Position numbers and translations under genes: made by a program | Notes under the pieces: model-generated | Databases searched by the model: none | Told to the model about the DNA's origin: nothing | The model's input: the letters and a program-made list of their open reading frames with translations, nothing else | Shown: positions 23,401-31,562 of the stretch, one piece after another | How positions within the stretch are numbered: the first letter of the stretch is position 1 | How the letters are laid out: every line of letters starts with the position of its first letter | Assembly: GCF_000160835.1 (NCBI RefSeq) | Contig: NZ_GG700738.1 | Coordinates: 1-32,813, forward strand | Origin: Limosilactobacillus antri DSM 16041 | GTDB lineage: Bacteria > Bacillota > Bacilli > Lactobacillales > Lactobacillaceae | Length of the DNA stretch: 32,813 bases | Direction: 5' to 3'

Positions 23401-24534
23401 ATGACTGAATTCAAGCGAGTTATTTTAGTAATTGTGGAGGGCCTGGGCCTCGGCGCCGCACCAGACGCGGCGGTTTTTGCTGACAACGGAGCCGATACGA
23501 TGGGGCACCTGTGCAACCACTTCCGGGTCCGGCTCCAGCTGCCGACGTTGCAGAAGATGGGCTTGGGCAGCTTGCACCCCCGCTTGGCCGCGCGGGAAAC
23601 ACCAGTGTATAGTTATTATGGCCGCCTCCGGTCAATGACCTCTAATAAGTCGGCAGTTGAGGACTACTGGGAATTACTCGGGGTCGTTGACGAGGAGGAG
23701 CCGACTGCCTATCCAAGCGGCTTTCCGGCGGCCCTTATCCACCAGTTGGAACAGCAATTTCACCGGCCGGTCCTAGTCAATGCGCCCTACCAGCCCCAGC
23801 ACCTCCTCGAAGACTACGGTGATGCGCAAGTAGCGACTGGCGGCCTGCTGGTCAGTACCAGTGGGGGGTCCGACATGGTGGTCAGCGCGCATGAGGCCAC
23901 AATTGATGGTGAAGAATTAGTGCAGGTTGGTCGGTTCATCCGCCGCTTCGTTGATCAGCAAGACAGCGACCGTCTGCAAATGGTACAAACGCTGCCCTTT
24001 GCCGGTAGTCCGGGGCGCTATTACTATCGTTTCGCCCGCCAACGGACTTTTTATCTGCGGCCGCCCCAGCCGACGGTGATCAACCGGGCCCGCGCTGTCG
24101 GCTGTCCCGTCAAGGTTGTGACCGGGGAAACAGCGTTTGCTGACTTGCAGTCGGTTTTGAAAAATACACCAGGCGCCGGGTTATACCTGGTTCCCGTTCA
24201 TGAAGTCGACCGGGCTGGCTACCAGCGGAACCCCGAAGACAGCGGCCAGCAACTGATGAAATTTGACCAGCACTTGGCAGAAGTCCTGCCCCTGGTCCAC
24301 CCTGATGATTTGTTAATCGTTACGGCGAACCACGGGAATGACCCGGCTTTTTCCGGTGAGGAGAGTACCCGGGAATGGCTGCCCCTGCTGGCGTATTCGC
24401 CGTCCCTGCGCGGCGGCCGGCTGGCTGATCGGGCAACCCTGGCCGACATTGCGGCAACAATCCAGGACGTCCTTGGCTTAGCTGACGGGCCAATTAGCGG
24501 CTGCGGGCACAGCTTTCGCTCCCTGCTGCTTTAG
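23401..24534 (+). CDS. Phosphopentomutase (DeoB)-like protein, active site degraded
   Basis: The 377-residue protein aligns along its length with phosphopentomutase of the alkaline phosphatase superfamily. It keeps GADTMGHL, YYGRLRSM, the cap region, TANHGNDP and ADIAATIQDVLGL. Catalytic positions, compared with the Bacillus cereus enzyme from memory, are mostly changed. The first metal Asp is E13. The phosphorylated Thr85 is Ala85 (NKSAVEDYWE instead of KDT-x-x-GHWE). Asp286 and His291 are Val269 and Tyr274. Asp327 is Asn310, and His339 is Ser322. Only His328 (H311) remains. It should not act as a mutase; a regulatory or scaffold role is possible. The start ATG has a GGGGGGGAGGG site. It has no deo neighbours. 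Confidence 0.8.
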   Translation: MTEFKRVILVIVEGLGLGAAPDAAVFADNGADTMGHLCNHFRVRLQLPTLQKMGLGSLHPRLAARETPVYSYYGRLRSMTSNKSAVEDYWELLGVVDEEEPTAYPSGFPAALIHQLEQQFHRPVLVNAPYQPQHLLEDYGDAQVATGGLLVSTSGGSDMVVSAHEATIDGEELVQVGRFIRRFVDQQDSDRLQMVQTLPFAGSPGRYYYRFARQRTFYLRPPQPTVINRARAVGCPVKVVTGETAFADLQSVLKNTPGAGLYLVPVHEVDRAGYQRNPEDSGQQLMKFDQHLAEVLPLVHPDDLLIVTANHGNDPAFSGEESTREWLPLLAYSPSLRGGRLADRATLADIAATIQDVLGLADGPISGCGHSFRSLLL

Positions 24535-24602
24535 TTGATATAATGGGGCTGTGACATAAGCTCTTTTACTTAGTTAAAACGCGAACAGCGCGGTACACAA
24601 AT

Positions 24603-24664
24603 GGGCTTCAGTGCTCGGCAAAGCCGAACTCTGAAGCCCATTCGAGCCCCCCCATTTCGTTTGT
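24603..24664. repeat. Imperfect palindrome between DeoB-like gene and small ORF
   Basis: The core is TGGGCTTCAG, TCGGC, a 3-base loop, GCCGA and CTGAAGCCCA with 3-base internal bulges. Further out, CACAAA and TTTGTG pair, and TTTTACTT recurs in both directions further still. The palindrome lies just downstream of the 43-residue minus-strand gene and could serve as a terminator, although its T run is poor. A GGGGCTGTGACATAAG stretch at about 24545 resembles repeats common between genes of Gram-positive bacteria. Confidence 0.6.
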
Positions 24665-24668
24665 GGGC

Positions 24669-24800
24669 TTAGCGGCGGGAATTGAAGTAAAAGGCTAGGG
24701 TGATGATTAAGATTAACACGAGAATCGCCACCCGGGGATCCGCTTTAAAGAGTTCGTTCATCGCGTGCACCTGGCCGATTCCGATCGGTAATTCAAACAT
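24669..24800 (-). CDS. Small membrane peptide, 43 residues
   Basis: An ATG at 24800 behind AAGGAG (6-base spacing) opens a 43-residue frame. Its product has a polar start (FELPIGIGQVHAMNELFKAD) and one hydrophobic helix (VAILVLILIITLAFYF), followed by a positive NSRR tail. It has its own promoter (24827-24854). The layout resembles small single-span membrane peptides, including type I toxin peptides, but no family is recognised. ATG at residue 13 is a second possible start. Confidence 0.6.
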   Translation of the reverse strand: MFELPIGIGQVHAMNELFKADPRVAILVLILIITLAFYFNSRR

Positions 24801-24826
24801 AGGAGTCTCCTTCGTGTTTTCTTTCT

Positions 24827-24854
24827 ATTATCCTTAGAAGGGCTGCTTTGACAA
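24827..24854 (-). promoter_or_regulatory. Promoter of the 43-residue peptide gene
   Basis: On the minus strand TTGTCA (24854-24849) and GATAAT (24832-24827) are 16 bases apart; each matches the consensus in five of six positions. Confidence 0.55.
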
Positions 24855-24928
24855 CTAATTTGCACTGAGCAGGATAATGGGGCCCGGCTTGCTTTTATGG
24901 TAAGCTGGCACCGTAAGGAGGGATTGTG

Positions 24929-25360
24929 ATGGAGAAAAAGAACCTGCGTGAAAAATTGACACCGATCCAGTATGCCGTGACCCAGGAAGCCGCAACGGAA
25001 CGGCCCTTTACAGGTAAATACGACCAATTTGATCAGCCAGGAATCTACGTTGACGTGGTGAGTGGTGAACCGCTGTTTTCGTCACTGGACAAGTATGATT
25101 CCGGTTGCGGCTGGCCGGCCTTTACCAAGCCGCTTACCCGTCGAGCCATTAAGGAAAAACGCGACCAATCATTGGGAATGGAACGGACCGAGGTGCGCAG
25201 TCAAAAGGCGGATTCACACCTCGGCCACGTCTTTACTGACGGGCCCCAGGACCGTGGCGGTTTGCGCTACTGCATCAATTCCGCGGCCCTGCGTTTCATT
25301 CCGTTGGACCAGCTGGAAGCGGCCGGCTATGGGGAGTATTTGAGTTTGTTTAACTCCTAA
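24929..25360 (+). CDS. msrB: Peptide methionine-R-sulfoxide reductase MsrB
   Basis: The 143-residue enzyme reduces methionine-R-sulfoxide in oxidised proteins. It has the family core SGCGWPAF (58-65), HLGHVF (97-102) and the catalytic Cys115 in [11 protein letters not shown]. The two CxxC zinc pairs of many MsrB proteins are absent, as in the zinc-free branch. The start ATG 24929 follows AAGGAGG by 7 bases; GTG one codon earlier is possible. It is a single gene with a terminator at 25385. Confidence 0.95.
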   Translation: MEKKNLREKLTPIQYAVTQEAATERPFTGKYDQFDQPGIYVDVVSGEPLFSSLDKYDSGCGWPAFTKPLTRRAIKEKRDQSLGMERTEVRSQKADSHLGHVFTDGPQDRGGLRYCINSAALRFIPLDQLEAAGYGEYLSLFNS

Positions 25361-25384
25361 CGAATCAAGCGGCGGATTAATTGT

Positions 25385-25431
25385 AAAATGGCCATAACCG
25401 GCTACAGAACTGAACCGGTTATGGCCATTTT
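25385..25431. terminator. Bidirectional terminator between msrB and the PTS gene
   Basis: A 17-base perfect stem beginning AAAATGGCCATAACCGG encloses a 13-base loop, with A and T runs at the ends, between convergent genes. Confidence 0.9.
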
Positions 25432-25453
25432 ATTTGTTATCAAAGCACAGCGT

Positions 25454-26914
25454 TTAATCGTGATGCCCGTTTCTTACCGCTACCGTGCCCACGTTAGCGT
25501 CGGCCATCCGCCGGAGGTAGTGCCAGATTTGCGGGCGGTAGCGACGCAGGGCCACCAGCAGGACCAGGTAAACCACAATGCAGCTGCCAATTAAGAACGG
25601 GTTTTGGGAAATAAAGGCCGCAAAGACTAGAGCATTCAGCGGCCGAGCCATCAAATTAAAGCTGGTGACGAGGACAATTCCCGCAGGGATTACGGCCCCG
25701 TAATGCTGCAGGGCGCCAGTATACATGGCAGCCGACCAGCTGGAACAGTACAGCCCGATGCTGAACCAGACGATGCCGTTGGCAATGACCTTTAAGATGT
25801 TGCCGTTAGTAAGGGCGACGATTGATTCCACCATGAACGGTAGGGAGATGAGGTCGACGACCGGTAGGGTCCGGTTGCCCGGCAGGATGAAAGCCAGTGC
25901 GACCATGATCGGGATCAGGATCATCCCCGAAATGATGGTTGCTGATTCGCCATAACCGACCCCGTCATCGACGGCTAGGAACCAGCGCTTGCGGTCGTTA
26001 ATGGGGTCAGGCGCCGCCGTGTCCCCGGCAGCCTGGCGCCGGCGTTGGTCGATGTTTTTCGCCAGCGGGGTGAAGGCCTTCGCGAAGACGTTAGTAACCA
26101 GGGGAAAGATGGTCATTACGGCAGATAGCTGGACGGCAAACTGTAAGATTTGTCCCCAGGCGTGGTAGCTGCCCAGCCGGGTAAGGTTGCCGAGGATCCC
26201 GATAATCAGGCCGAGAATTGCCCCCAGCGCGGTGGGTTCGCCCAGAATTCCCAGGTGTTGCTGTAAGCTTCGCGGGGTAAAGTTAACCTTGTTGAGGCCT
26301 AGGAAGTTCCAGAGGGGGTCTAAGATGATTGCCGGCACGGTTTGCACAATGTTGTGGGGCGCACAGACGGTGGCGTTATTCACCTTGTAGTAACGGGACC
26401 AGCTGTCGGCCTGAATCTCGGCCAGCAACAGGGAATAGAGGAGCATAAAAAATGACAGGCCGAGGGACAGCCAGTAGTTCTTAGTGACGTAGTAGGCAAC
26501 GGTTCCCCAGATCATAAAGCCAAAGTTATTCCACAAGTTGGAAGGCATAAACACCTTGGTGATGCCAACGGCGAACAGGAGAAATTCGGCAAGCAGGCCG
26601 AAAACGAAGAAGGTCAGCCCGACTGAAGAACCAAAGCTGGCCAGGGAACCAGCCTGCCAGCCAATATCAACCACGGGAAGGTGGATCCCGGAATTGTTGA
26701 CCATCTGCCGGATAATTTTGGTGACGACCGGAGTGAATTCACTGATGATCCAGGAAAAGCCGGTTAGGCCGACCCCGGCGTAAAGACCCGAGCGGACCGC
26801 CGTTTTAAGCGGGACCCGCAGGCAGAGGGCAATGATGAAGATCATGATCGGTACCACCACTGTGGCACCGAAAGCATTAAAAAAGTGATTGACAAATTCG
26901 AGCAAGAACAGCAC
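25454..26914 (-). CDS. PTS galactitol-type IIC permease, orphan
   Basis: The 486-residue membrane protein belongs to the galactitol (Gat) family of PTS IIC subunits, which carry a sugar or polyol across the membrane during phosphorylation. Family traits are the start FNAFGATVVVPIMIFIIALC, the LDPLWNFLGLNKVNF stretch and the VNNATVCAPHN segment, with about 12 helices. No IIA or IIB gene lies beside it, so it must use partners encoded elsewhere, or it may not phosphorylate at all. The start is GTG 26914, close to a GAAGGGG site (TTG three codons later is an alternative). A TATAAT lies about 26 bases upstream on the minus strand. Confidence 0.83.
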   Translation of the reverse strand: MLFLLEFVNHFFNAFGATVVVPIMIFIIALCLRVPLKTAVRSGLYAGVGLTGFSWIISEFTPVVTKIIRQMVNNSGIHLPVVDIGWQAGSLASFGSSVGLTFFVFGLLAEFLLFAVGITKVFMPSNLWNNFGFMIWGTVAYYVTKNYWLSLGLSFFMLLYSLLLAEIQADSWSRYYKVNNATVCAPHNIVQTVPAIILDPLWNFLGLNKVNFTPRSLQQHLGILGEPTALGAILGLIIGILGNLTRLGSYHAWGQILQFAVQLSAVMTIFPLVTNVFAKAFTPLAKNIDQRRRQAAGDTAAPDPINDRKRWFLAVDDGVGYGESATIISGMILIPIMVALAFILPGNRTLPVVDLISLPFMVESIVALTNGNILKVIANGIVWFSIGLYCSSWSAAMYTGALQHYGAVIPAGIVLVTSFNLMARPLNALVFAAFISQNPFLIGSCIVVYLVLLVALRRYRPQIWHYLRRMADANVGTVAVRNGHHD

Positions 26915-26955
26915 TTCCCCTTCTTTAGACTTATCTTCATTATAACGTTATTAAC

Positions 26956-26997
26956 AAAAATACCGGACAGAAACGCAAAAACTTTTCTGTCCGGTAT
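26956..26997 (-). terminator. Terminator of the 32-residue peptide gene
   Basis: On the minus strand ATACCGGACAGAAA and TTTCTGTCCGGTAT form a 14-base perfect stem, then TTTT. It lies 33 bases after the peptide stop. Confidence 0.85.
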
Positions 26998-27030
26998 CGG
27001 TATAAATTAAATAATTGCTCGGTAAGTTAA

Positions 27031-27129
27031 TTAATTTTGTGGTTTACCCATAAACATCCCCGCGGCAGAGGCAATCAGAATCCCGAGGAAACTTACAACG
27101 GCAATTGCATTACTTAAAGCTGACATCAT
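27031..27129 (-). CDS. Small membrane peptide, 32 residues
   Basis: A 32-residue frame (starting MMSALSNAIAVVSFLGILIA and ending in GMFMGKPQN) encodes one membrane helix of small and hydrophobic residues with a short polar end. The ATG (27129, or the next one at 27126) has an AGAAAGGGTG ribosome site. The gene has an extended -10 promoter (27173-27181) and a strong terminator (26956-26997), so it is a complete single-gene unit. I recognise no family; roles in membrane-complex assembly or stress are typical for such peptides, but this is a guess. Confidence 0.68.
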   Translation of the reverse strand: MMSALSNAIAVVSFLGILIASAAGMFMGKPQN

Positions 27130-27172
27130 GGTAAACACCCTTTCTAGTTAATTAATCTTTGTTTACACTTAT

Positions 27173-27181
27173 ATTATAGCA
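27173..27181 (-). promoter_or_regulatory. Extended -10 promoter of the 32-residue peptide gene
   Basis: On the minus strand TGCTATAAT is a perfect extended -10 element. Just upstream the stretch AAGCGCTATCA (about 27185-27195) matches the right half of a cre site, suggesting possible carbon control. Confidence 0.6.
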
Positions 27182-27328
27182 ATGATAGCGCTTCGCAAAG
27201 ATAATAATTAGCTAATTTTTCCCTGAGCAATGAGGCGTAAATGCTTATCGTTTGCTTAGGAAAAGTTAAGGATTATGTCAGCGGTGCTTTAGAATTAAAA
27301 GTAAATTAGCCCAGCTACTTAATAAAAT

Positions 27329-27379
27329 AAGGGAGTGGGATAACGAACTAGACGAGCTAGTTCGTTATCCCACTCCCTT
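27329..27379. repeat. Perfect 23-bp palindrome with 5-base loop
   Basis: Arms at 27329-27351 and 27357-27379 are perfect complements (left arm begins AAGGGAGTGGGATAACG). No T run follows. The first ten bases of the motif, GGGAGTGGGA, recur at 32684-32693 after another gene, so this looks like a dispersed intergenic repeat. It lies between the 32-residue peptide unit and the M20 peptidase stop. Confidence 0.8.
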
Positions 27380-27443
27380 GTCTTTCGCCGCGCAGTATTA
27401 TCTATAAATTAGTTCGGTTAGTTCCTAATCCCTTAGACAACTT

Positions 27444-28583
27444 TTAGAAGAAGTCCCTAATAATCTGCTTGTAAGTCTCAATTGTTGCGTGGTAGGCGGG
27501 TATCGTTGTGTATTCGTCGGTTGCGTGGGCCACGTCCCAGGCGTCGCTGCCGAGGACGATGACGGGCAGGTCCGGCCGTTCGCGGCGGAAAACGCTGGCA
27601 TCCGTCGCCCCGTTGATGATTCCGGTCGTGACCGGGTGGGGGAAGAACTGCTGGGCGGCGTGGAGCGCAGACTGAACGAAGTCACTGTTCGGGTCCGTGC
27701 TGATGGGGTGGTAGTCCCAGAAAATGTTTAATTGCAAGTGAAAAGAAGTCTGGTGGTTAATCTGGTCAATCACCCGGTTGAGCCGGGCCGCGACCTCCCG
27801 GTTATTGCAGGCAGGGGTGGGGCGGATGTTTCCCTTCAGCTTCGCATGATCGGGAATGCTGTTGACCTGGTGTCCGCCCTCAATCACGGTGACACTATGC
27901 TGGACTTTGCCCAGGTAGGGGTCCCGCGGGGCGTCAGCGAACAGCCTGTTTTCAGCTTCGATAAACTTTACCAAACCGGTAATGGCGTTGACACCTTGTT
28001 CCGGCATGGAACTGTGGGCTGACTTTCCGGTGCTGGTTACCTCGTAATTAAGGCTGCCGGAGTGAGCAAAAATAACGTTGCCGCCAGTGGGCTCGCCCAC
28101 TACTAGGGCGCTGAGTTCGTTGGCGGCACCCTGACCAGCTAACCGGTTGGCCCCGGGGGTCCCCAGCTCCTCGCCGGCCGTGGCAATCAGCTTGACGGTC
28201 CCGCTCGGTACTTCCCCGGCCTCCTGGAGTTCAATCAGCGCCAGCACCTCGGCAGCCAGGCCGCTCTTCATGTCCGCAGCGCCCCGGCCGTAAACCCGGT
28301 CGCCGACAATTTCCCCACCGAAGGGGTCGTGCTGCCAGCTCTGCGGGCTGTTAACGGCGACGGTATCCATGTGGCCGGTCAGGCCAAGGACTCGGTCGCC
28401 ATTTCTCTGCCCAATCTGGGCCGTCAGGTTGGCCCGGCGGTCGCCGAATTCGTCAACTTGGGCATCAATCCCGTGTTCCGCCAGTAACTGTTTCAGGTAG
28501 GCTGCCACCTCAATCTCGTTACCGTTGGTGGAATGGATCCGAATCAAATCTTGCAGAACCTGCACCTGTTCGCTTGCTTTCAT
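27444..28583 (-). CDS. M20 family metallopeptidase (ArgE/DapE type)
   Basis: The 379-residue enzyme removes acyl groups or cleaves small peptides with two bound metal ions. Metal and catalytic residues are visible: GHMDTV (H71, D73), GRGAADMKSG (D104), and GEE (E138 as base, E139). A dimerisation domain follows at about residues 175-290, and a late His is near HATDEY. It resembles ArgE/DapE/ACY1 proteins. It is the last gene of the methionine-uptake operon, 21 bases after metI, so release of methionine from N-acyl-methionine or peptides is a sensible guess. The name DapE should not be taken as proof of lysine synthesis. Confidence 0.86.
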   Translation of the reverse strand: MKASEQVQVLQDLIRIHSTNGNEIEVAAYLKQLLAEHGIDAQVDEFGDRRANLTAQIGQRNGDRVLGLTGHMDTVAVNSPQSWQHDPFGGEIVGDRVYGRGAADMKSGLAAEVLALIELQEAGEVPSGTVKLIATAGEELGTPGANRLAGQGAANELSALVVGEPTGGNVIFAHSGSLNYEVTSTGKSAHSSMPEQGVNAITGLVKFIEAENRLFADAPRDPYLGKVQHSVTVIEGGHQVNSIPDHAKLKGNIRPTPACNNREVAARLNRVIDQINHQTSFHLQLNIFWDYHPISTDPNSDFVQSALHAAQQFFPHPVTTGIINGATDASVFRRERPDLPVIVLGSDAWDVAHATDEYTTIPAYHATIETYKQIIRDFF

Positions 28584-28604
28584 TTTCCTTTCCCCCTCAC
28601 AATT

Positions 28605-29294
28605 TTAGCGGTCCTGGTGGTTGAGCTTCTTGGCTAGCAGGTCACCAATGACTTGGATAATCAGAACGAACAAGAGGACCAGCAGGGTCGCAACCAATGT
28701 GACGTCGTTGTTGAACCGGTCATAACCGTATGAAATGGCGGTGTTACCTAAGCCCCCGGCCCCGATTGCTCCAGCCATGGCGGTCAAGCTGACCAGACTA
28801 ATCAGGGAAACGGTGGAGACCCGGACTAACTCTGACCGCGATTCGCGGAGGTAGACGTCAAAGATAATGTCCTTATTTGTCGACCCAATCGCTTGGGCCG
28901 CTTCAATCTTCCCTTGGTCAACGCTCTTGAGCGCCACCTGGACCTGCCGGGCGTAAAAGGCAAAGAAGCCGATCGACAGGGGAACCAGGGCGGCCGTGGT
29001 CCCAATCTGGGTCCCCACGATTGCCTGGGTCACTGGGGCGATAAAGGCCAGTAAGATGATGAACGGAATGGCCCGGAAAACTGAAACCACCTTGTCGCAG
29101 ATGTTAAAGAGCAGGCGGTTTTCCAGAATGCCTCCGGGTTCGGTGACGACCAGGGCCACCCCAAAGGCAAGCCCGATCAGGCCGCCGATAATTGCTGGCC
29201 AGACGGTCATGTAAATGGTTTGGCCGATGGAGGTTCCCCAGCCGTTATCGCCTCCCCAGCCGAGCTGTACGACGTTTGGTAAAAAACTACTCAT
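28605..29294 (-). CDS. metI: Methionine ABC transporter permease
   Basis: The 229-residue membrane subunit of the MetNIQ methionine importer has about five to six helices. It has the permease-ATPase contact loop in the usual place ([19 protein letters not shown], the EAA motif) and the MetI-type ending [16 protein letters not shown]. The start is ATG 29294, behind AGGAGG with 7-base spacing inside the end of metN (8-base overlap). An upstream in-frame start at 29315 is less likely. Confidence 0.92.
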   Translation of the reverse strand: MSSFLPNVVQLGWGGDNGWGTSIGQTIYMTVWPAIIGGLIGLAFGVALVVTEPGGILENRLLFNICDKVVSVFRAIPFIILLAFIAPVTQAIVGTQIGTTAALVPLSIGFFAFYARQVQVALKSVDQGKIEAAQAIGSTNKDIIFDVYLRESRSELVRVSTVSLISLVSLTAMAGAIGAGGLGNTAISYGYDRFNNDVTLVATLLVLLFVLIIQVIGDLLAKKLNHQDR

Positions 29295-30351
29295 GCCAAA
29301 TCCTCCTATCATCAATCTTCGTTACGGTAACCTTACTATCTTGCAGGAACTTAACCGCGGCTTGGCGCTGCTGCTCATCGCCCTTAACGACGACGAACAG
29401 GGTGCCGACCGGCTCACCACCAAGGATTTCGATGTTCCCATAAAGCATACTTGCTTCCACGCCAAGCTGCTTGTAGAGCTCGATAATGATTGACTTGGTG
29501 ACGTTGTTGCCGTTGTAGACCAGCTGGAAGAGGTCCTCGTCAGGGCCGAGCTGGTCGAGGTTGAAGGCCTTGAGGGTGTCGATGGCGGCCAAGGAACCGC
29601 CGACAAACTGCCGGGTCAGTTCCCGCTGCGGTTGTAAGAAGACCTTCTGCAACGGGCCGCGTTCGATAATCTGCCCGTGCTCCATGACCGCAATCTTGTT
29701 GGCAACCCGCTTGACGGCGTCCATTTCGTGGGTGATCAGGACCACGGTCAGGTCCAATTCATCGTTGAGCTTCTTGAGCAGGTCCAGGATCTGGTTGGTG
29801 TTTTGGGGGTCCAGCGCCGAGGTGGCCTCGTCCGAAATCAGGATGGCCGGATCATTGGCCAGGGCCCGGGCGATGGAAACCCGCTGTTGTTCACCACCGG
29901 ATAGCTGGACGGGGTAAAAGTCCGCCTTGTCCTTTAAGCCGACCAGGTCGAGCAGCTCGTAAGCCTTCTTTTCCTGGGCGTCGTCGTCCAAGCTACTGTG
30001 CTTGAGTGCGAAGAGGACGTTTTCAATCACCGAGGTTTCGTTTAGGAGGTTGAAGTGCTGGAAAATCATCCCGATGGACCGCCGCTTCGTTTGCAGCTCC
30101 TTATTGGATAACTGCTGCTGGTGGTCCGTAAAGAAGACGTCGCCGTCGATGGTCACGGTGCCATCAGTCGGCTTTTGCAAGAGGTTGATGGTCCGGACTA
30201 AAGTTGATTTTCCGGCCCCGGAATAGCCGACGATACCGTAAATATCGCCCTTGTCGATGGATAACGACACATCCTTAACCGCGTGGACAACTTCCTTGCC
30301 CTGCTTAAAGGTGACGTTAATGTCTTGTAAGTCAATAATTGGGTTCGCCAT
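29287..30351 (-). CDS. metN: Methionine ABC transporter ATPase
   Basis: The 354-residue ATPase of the methionine importer has Walker [10 protein letters not shown] (42-50), signature LSGGEQQR (about 148-155), Walker [14 protein letters not shown] and switch His in LITHEMD. After residue 275 it has the NIL domain, the regulatory C-terminal domain that binds methionine and shuts the pump when methionine is plentiful. It starts 10 bases after metQ and overlaps metI, so the genes are co-transcribed behind the T-box. Confidence 0.94.
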   Translation of the reverse strand: MANPIIDLQDINVTFKQGKEVVHAVKDVSLSIDKGDIYGIVGYSGAGKSTLVRTINLLQKPTDGTVTIDGDVFFTDHQQQLSNKELQTKRRSIGMIFQHFNLLNETSVIENVLFALKHSSLDDDAQEKKAYELLDLVGLKDKADFYPVQLSGGEQQRVSIARALANDPAILISDEATSALDPQNTNQILDLLKKLNDELDLTVVLITHEMDAVKRVANKIAVMEHGQIIERGPLQKVFLQPQRELTRQFVGGSLAAIDTLKAFNLDQLGPDEDLFQLVYNGNNVTKSIIIELYKQLGVEASMLYGNIEILGGEPVGTLFVVVKGDEQQRQAAVKFLQDSKVTVTKIDDRRIWHE

Positions 30352-30361
30352 ACGCTACCTC

Positions 30362-31213
30362 CTACTTGTTAAAGTTGAGATCCCATGCTGGAATTTCGGC
30401 TGAGCCGTAGTACTTCTTGATCAGCTGCTTGGTCTTTTCAGTCTGGTAAGCCTTGACAACGTCCTTGTAAGCCTTGTTGTTCTTGTTCTTCTTCAGAACT
30501 GCGATCACGTTGACCCACTGCTTGGAATCCTGGTTGATTGGTTCAACGAAGATGGCCTTCTTGTAATCGAGGCCGGCTGCTTGGGCGTAGTTGGTGTTCA
30601 CTACGGCGGCGTCGACATCGTTTAAGGAGCGGGCAGTCTGGTCAGCGGCCAGTTCCTTGATCTTGATGTTCTTCTTGTTATCAGTGATGGACGATGCAGT
30701 AGCCAGCTTAGTCCCCTTCTTTAGGTTGAAGAGACCGGCGTTCTTCAAAGCGAAGAGGGCCCGGGATTCGTTGGAAGCATCGTTTGGTACCGCCACGGTT
30801 GCACCGTCTGGCAGGTCCTTAACGCTCTTGTACTGGTTGGAGTAAACCCGAATTGGGGTGATGAAGGTGTCGCCAAGCGAAACGATGTCGGTGTGGTGGG
30901 CCTTATTCCAGGTTTGCAGGAAGAGCTTGTGCTGGAAGGCGTTCAAGTCGACGTCACCGTTTTCCAGGGCCTTGTTTGGCTGATTGTAGTCGGTGAAGCG
31001 GCGGAACTTAACCGTTACGCCATACTTATCCTTGGCGGTTTTAGCGACCGAATTCCAGATGTGGTCATCAGCCTTGGAAGAGGCCATGATACCGACCGTC
31101 ACCGTCTTAGCGGCTTGTTGCTGGGGGCGGACAAAGCTAAAGTAACCCGCGATCAGGACGACCACAACGACTACTGCCCAAATAATTGCATTCCGTTTCT
31201 TTCTTCTCTTCAT
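30362..31213 (-). CDS. metQ: Methionine-binding protein MetQ, cysteine-free anchor
   Basis: The 283-residue substrate-binding protein belongs to the NlpA/MetQ family (TVTVGIMASS, FTDYNQPNKALENGDVDLNAFQHKLFL, VAVPNDASNESRAL, AAVVNTNYA). It binds methionine outside the cell for MetNI. MetQ proteins are usually lipoproteins with a lipobox Cys. Here there is no Cys anywhere, and the start is KRRKKR plus one hydrophobic helix (residues 10-27), so it is likely held by an uncleaved membrane anchor. ATG 31213 follows AAAGGGAG by 8 bases. It is the first gene after the T-box. Confidence 0.92.
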   Translation of the reverse strand: MKRRKKRNAIIWAVVVVVVLIAGYFSFVRPQQQAAKTVTVGIMASSKADDHIWNSVAKTAKDKYGVTVKFRRFTDYNQPNKALENGDVDLNAFQHKLFLQTWNKAHHTDIVSLGDTFITPIRVYSNQYKSVKDLPDGATVAVPNDASNESRALFALKNAGLFNLKKGTKLATASSITDNKKNIKIKELAADQTARSLNDVDAAVVNTNYAQAAGLDYKKAIFVEPINQDSKQWVNVIAVLKKNKNNKAYKDVVKAYQTEKTKQLIKKYYGSAEIPAWDLNFNK

Positions 31214-31271
31214 AATCAAAACTCCCTTTCGTTTTTCAAAATAATAGTGTTAATTAACCAAACGTTGCCAC

Positions 31272-31545
31272 AAAAAAAGCACCCGTCCTCTAGTAAAAGG
31301 ACGAATGCTTCGCGGTACCACCTTTGTTTGCTAGACCGTCGCCGGTCCAGCCTCAGTGAGTAACTCTAAGTTAATTCTTAGAATTACCCAGCACTGGTAA
31401 CGTGTGCTAACCCGTCACCGGCTAATAATCACCGGTACCATTCCAGACCCATCTTCGACGCTTAGACTCATTGCTTTTCACCAGCCAGCAACTCTCTGAA
31501 CAGCTTGGGCGTTTACTCTGCCTTTCGATATGTTTTAACGTTTGA
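31272..31545 (-). promoter_or_regulatory. Met-tRNA T-box riboswitch with terminator
   Basis: On the minus strand the leader shows the T-box order. Stem I is marked by CAGAGAG and GGCTGGTGAAAAGC. The specifier loop GAAG-AUG-GGUCUGG has AUG at 31452-31450. A conserved T-box sequence AAGGTGGTACCGCG lies at 31326-31312. A terminator stem (GCATTCGTCC to GGACGGGTGC) follows, then seven Ts at 31278-31272. AUG at the specifier position means that uncharged initiator or elongator Met-tRNA keeps the operon on, matching the metQNI genes that follow. Confidence 0.92.
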
Positions 31546-31562
31546 TTAATTTGTTGTCACTA

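Noticed and set aside
24535..24670. CRISPR or tandem repeat array
   Set aside because: The repeats are one inverted palindrome, not directly repeated units with spacers. No CRISPR array was seen anywhere in the window.
27444..28583. Naming the M20 peptidase DapE and inferring lysine synthesis
   Set aside because: No lysine pathway gene is nearby and M20 specificity is not readable. The operon with metQNI points to methionine scavenging instead.
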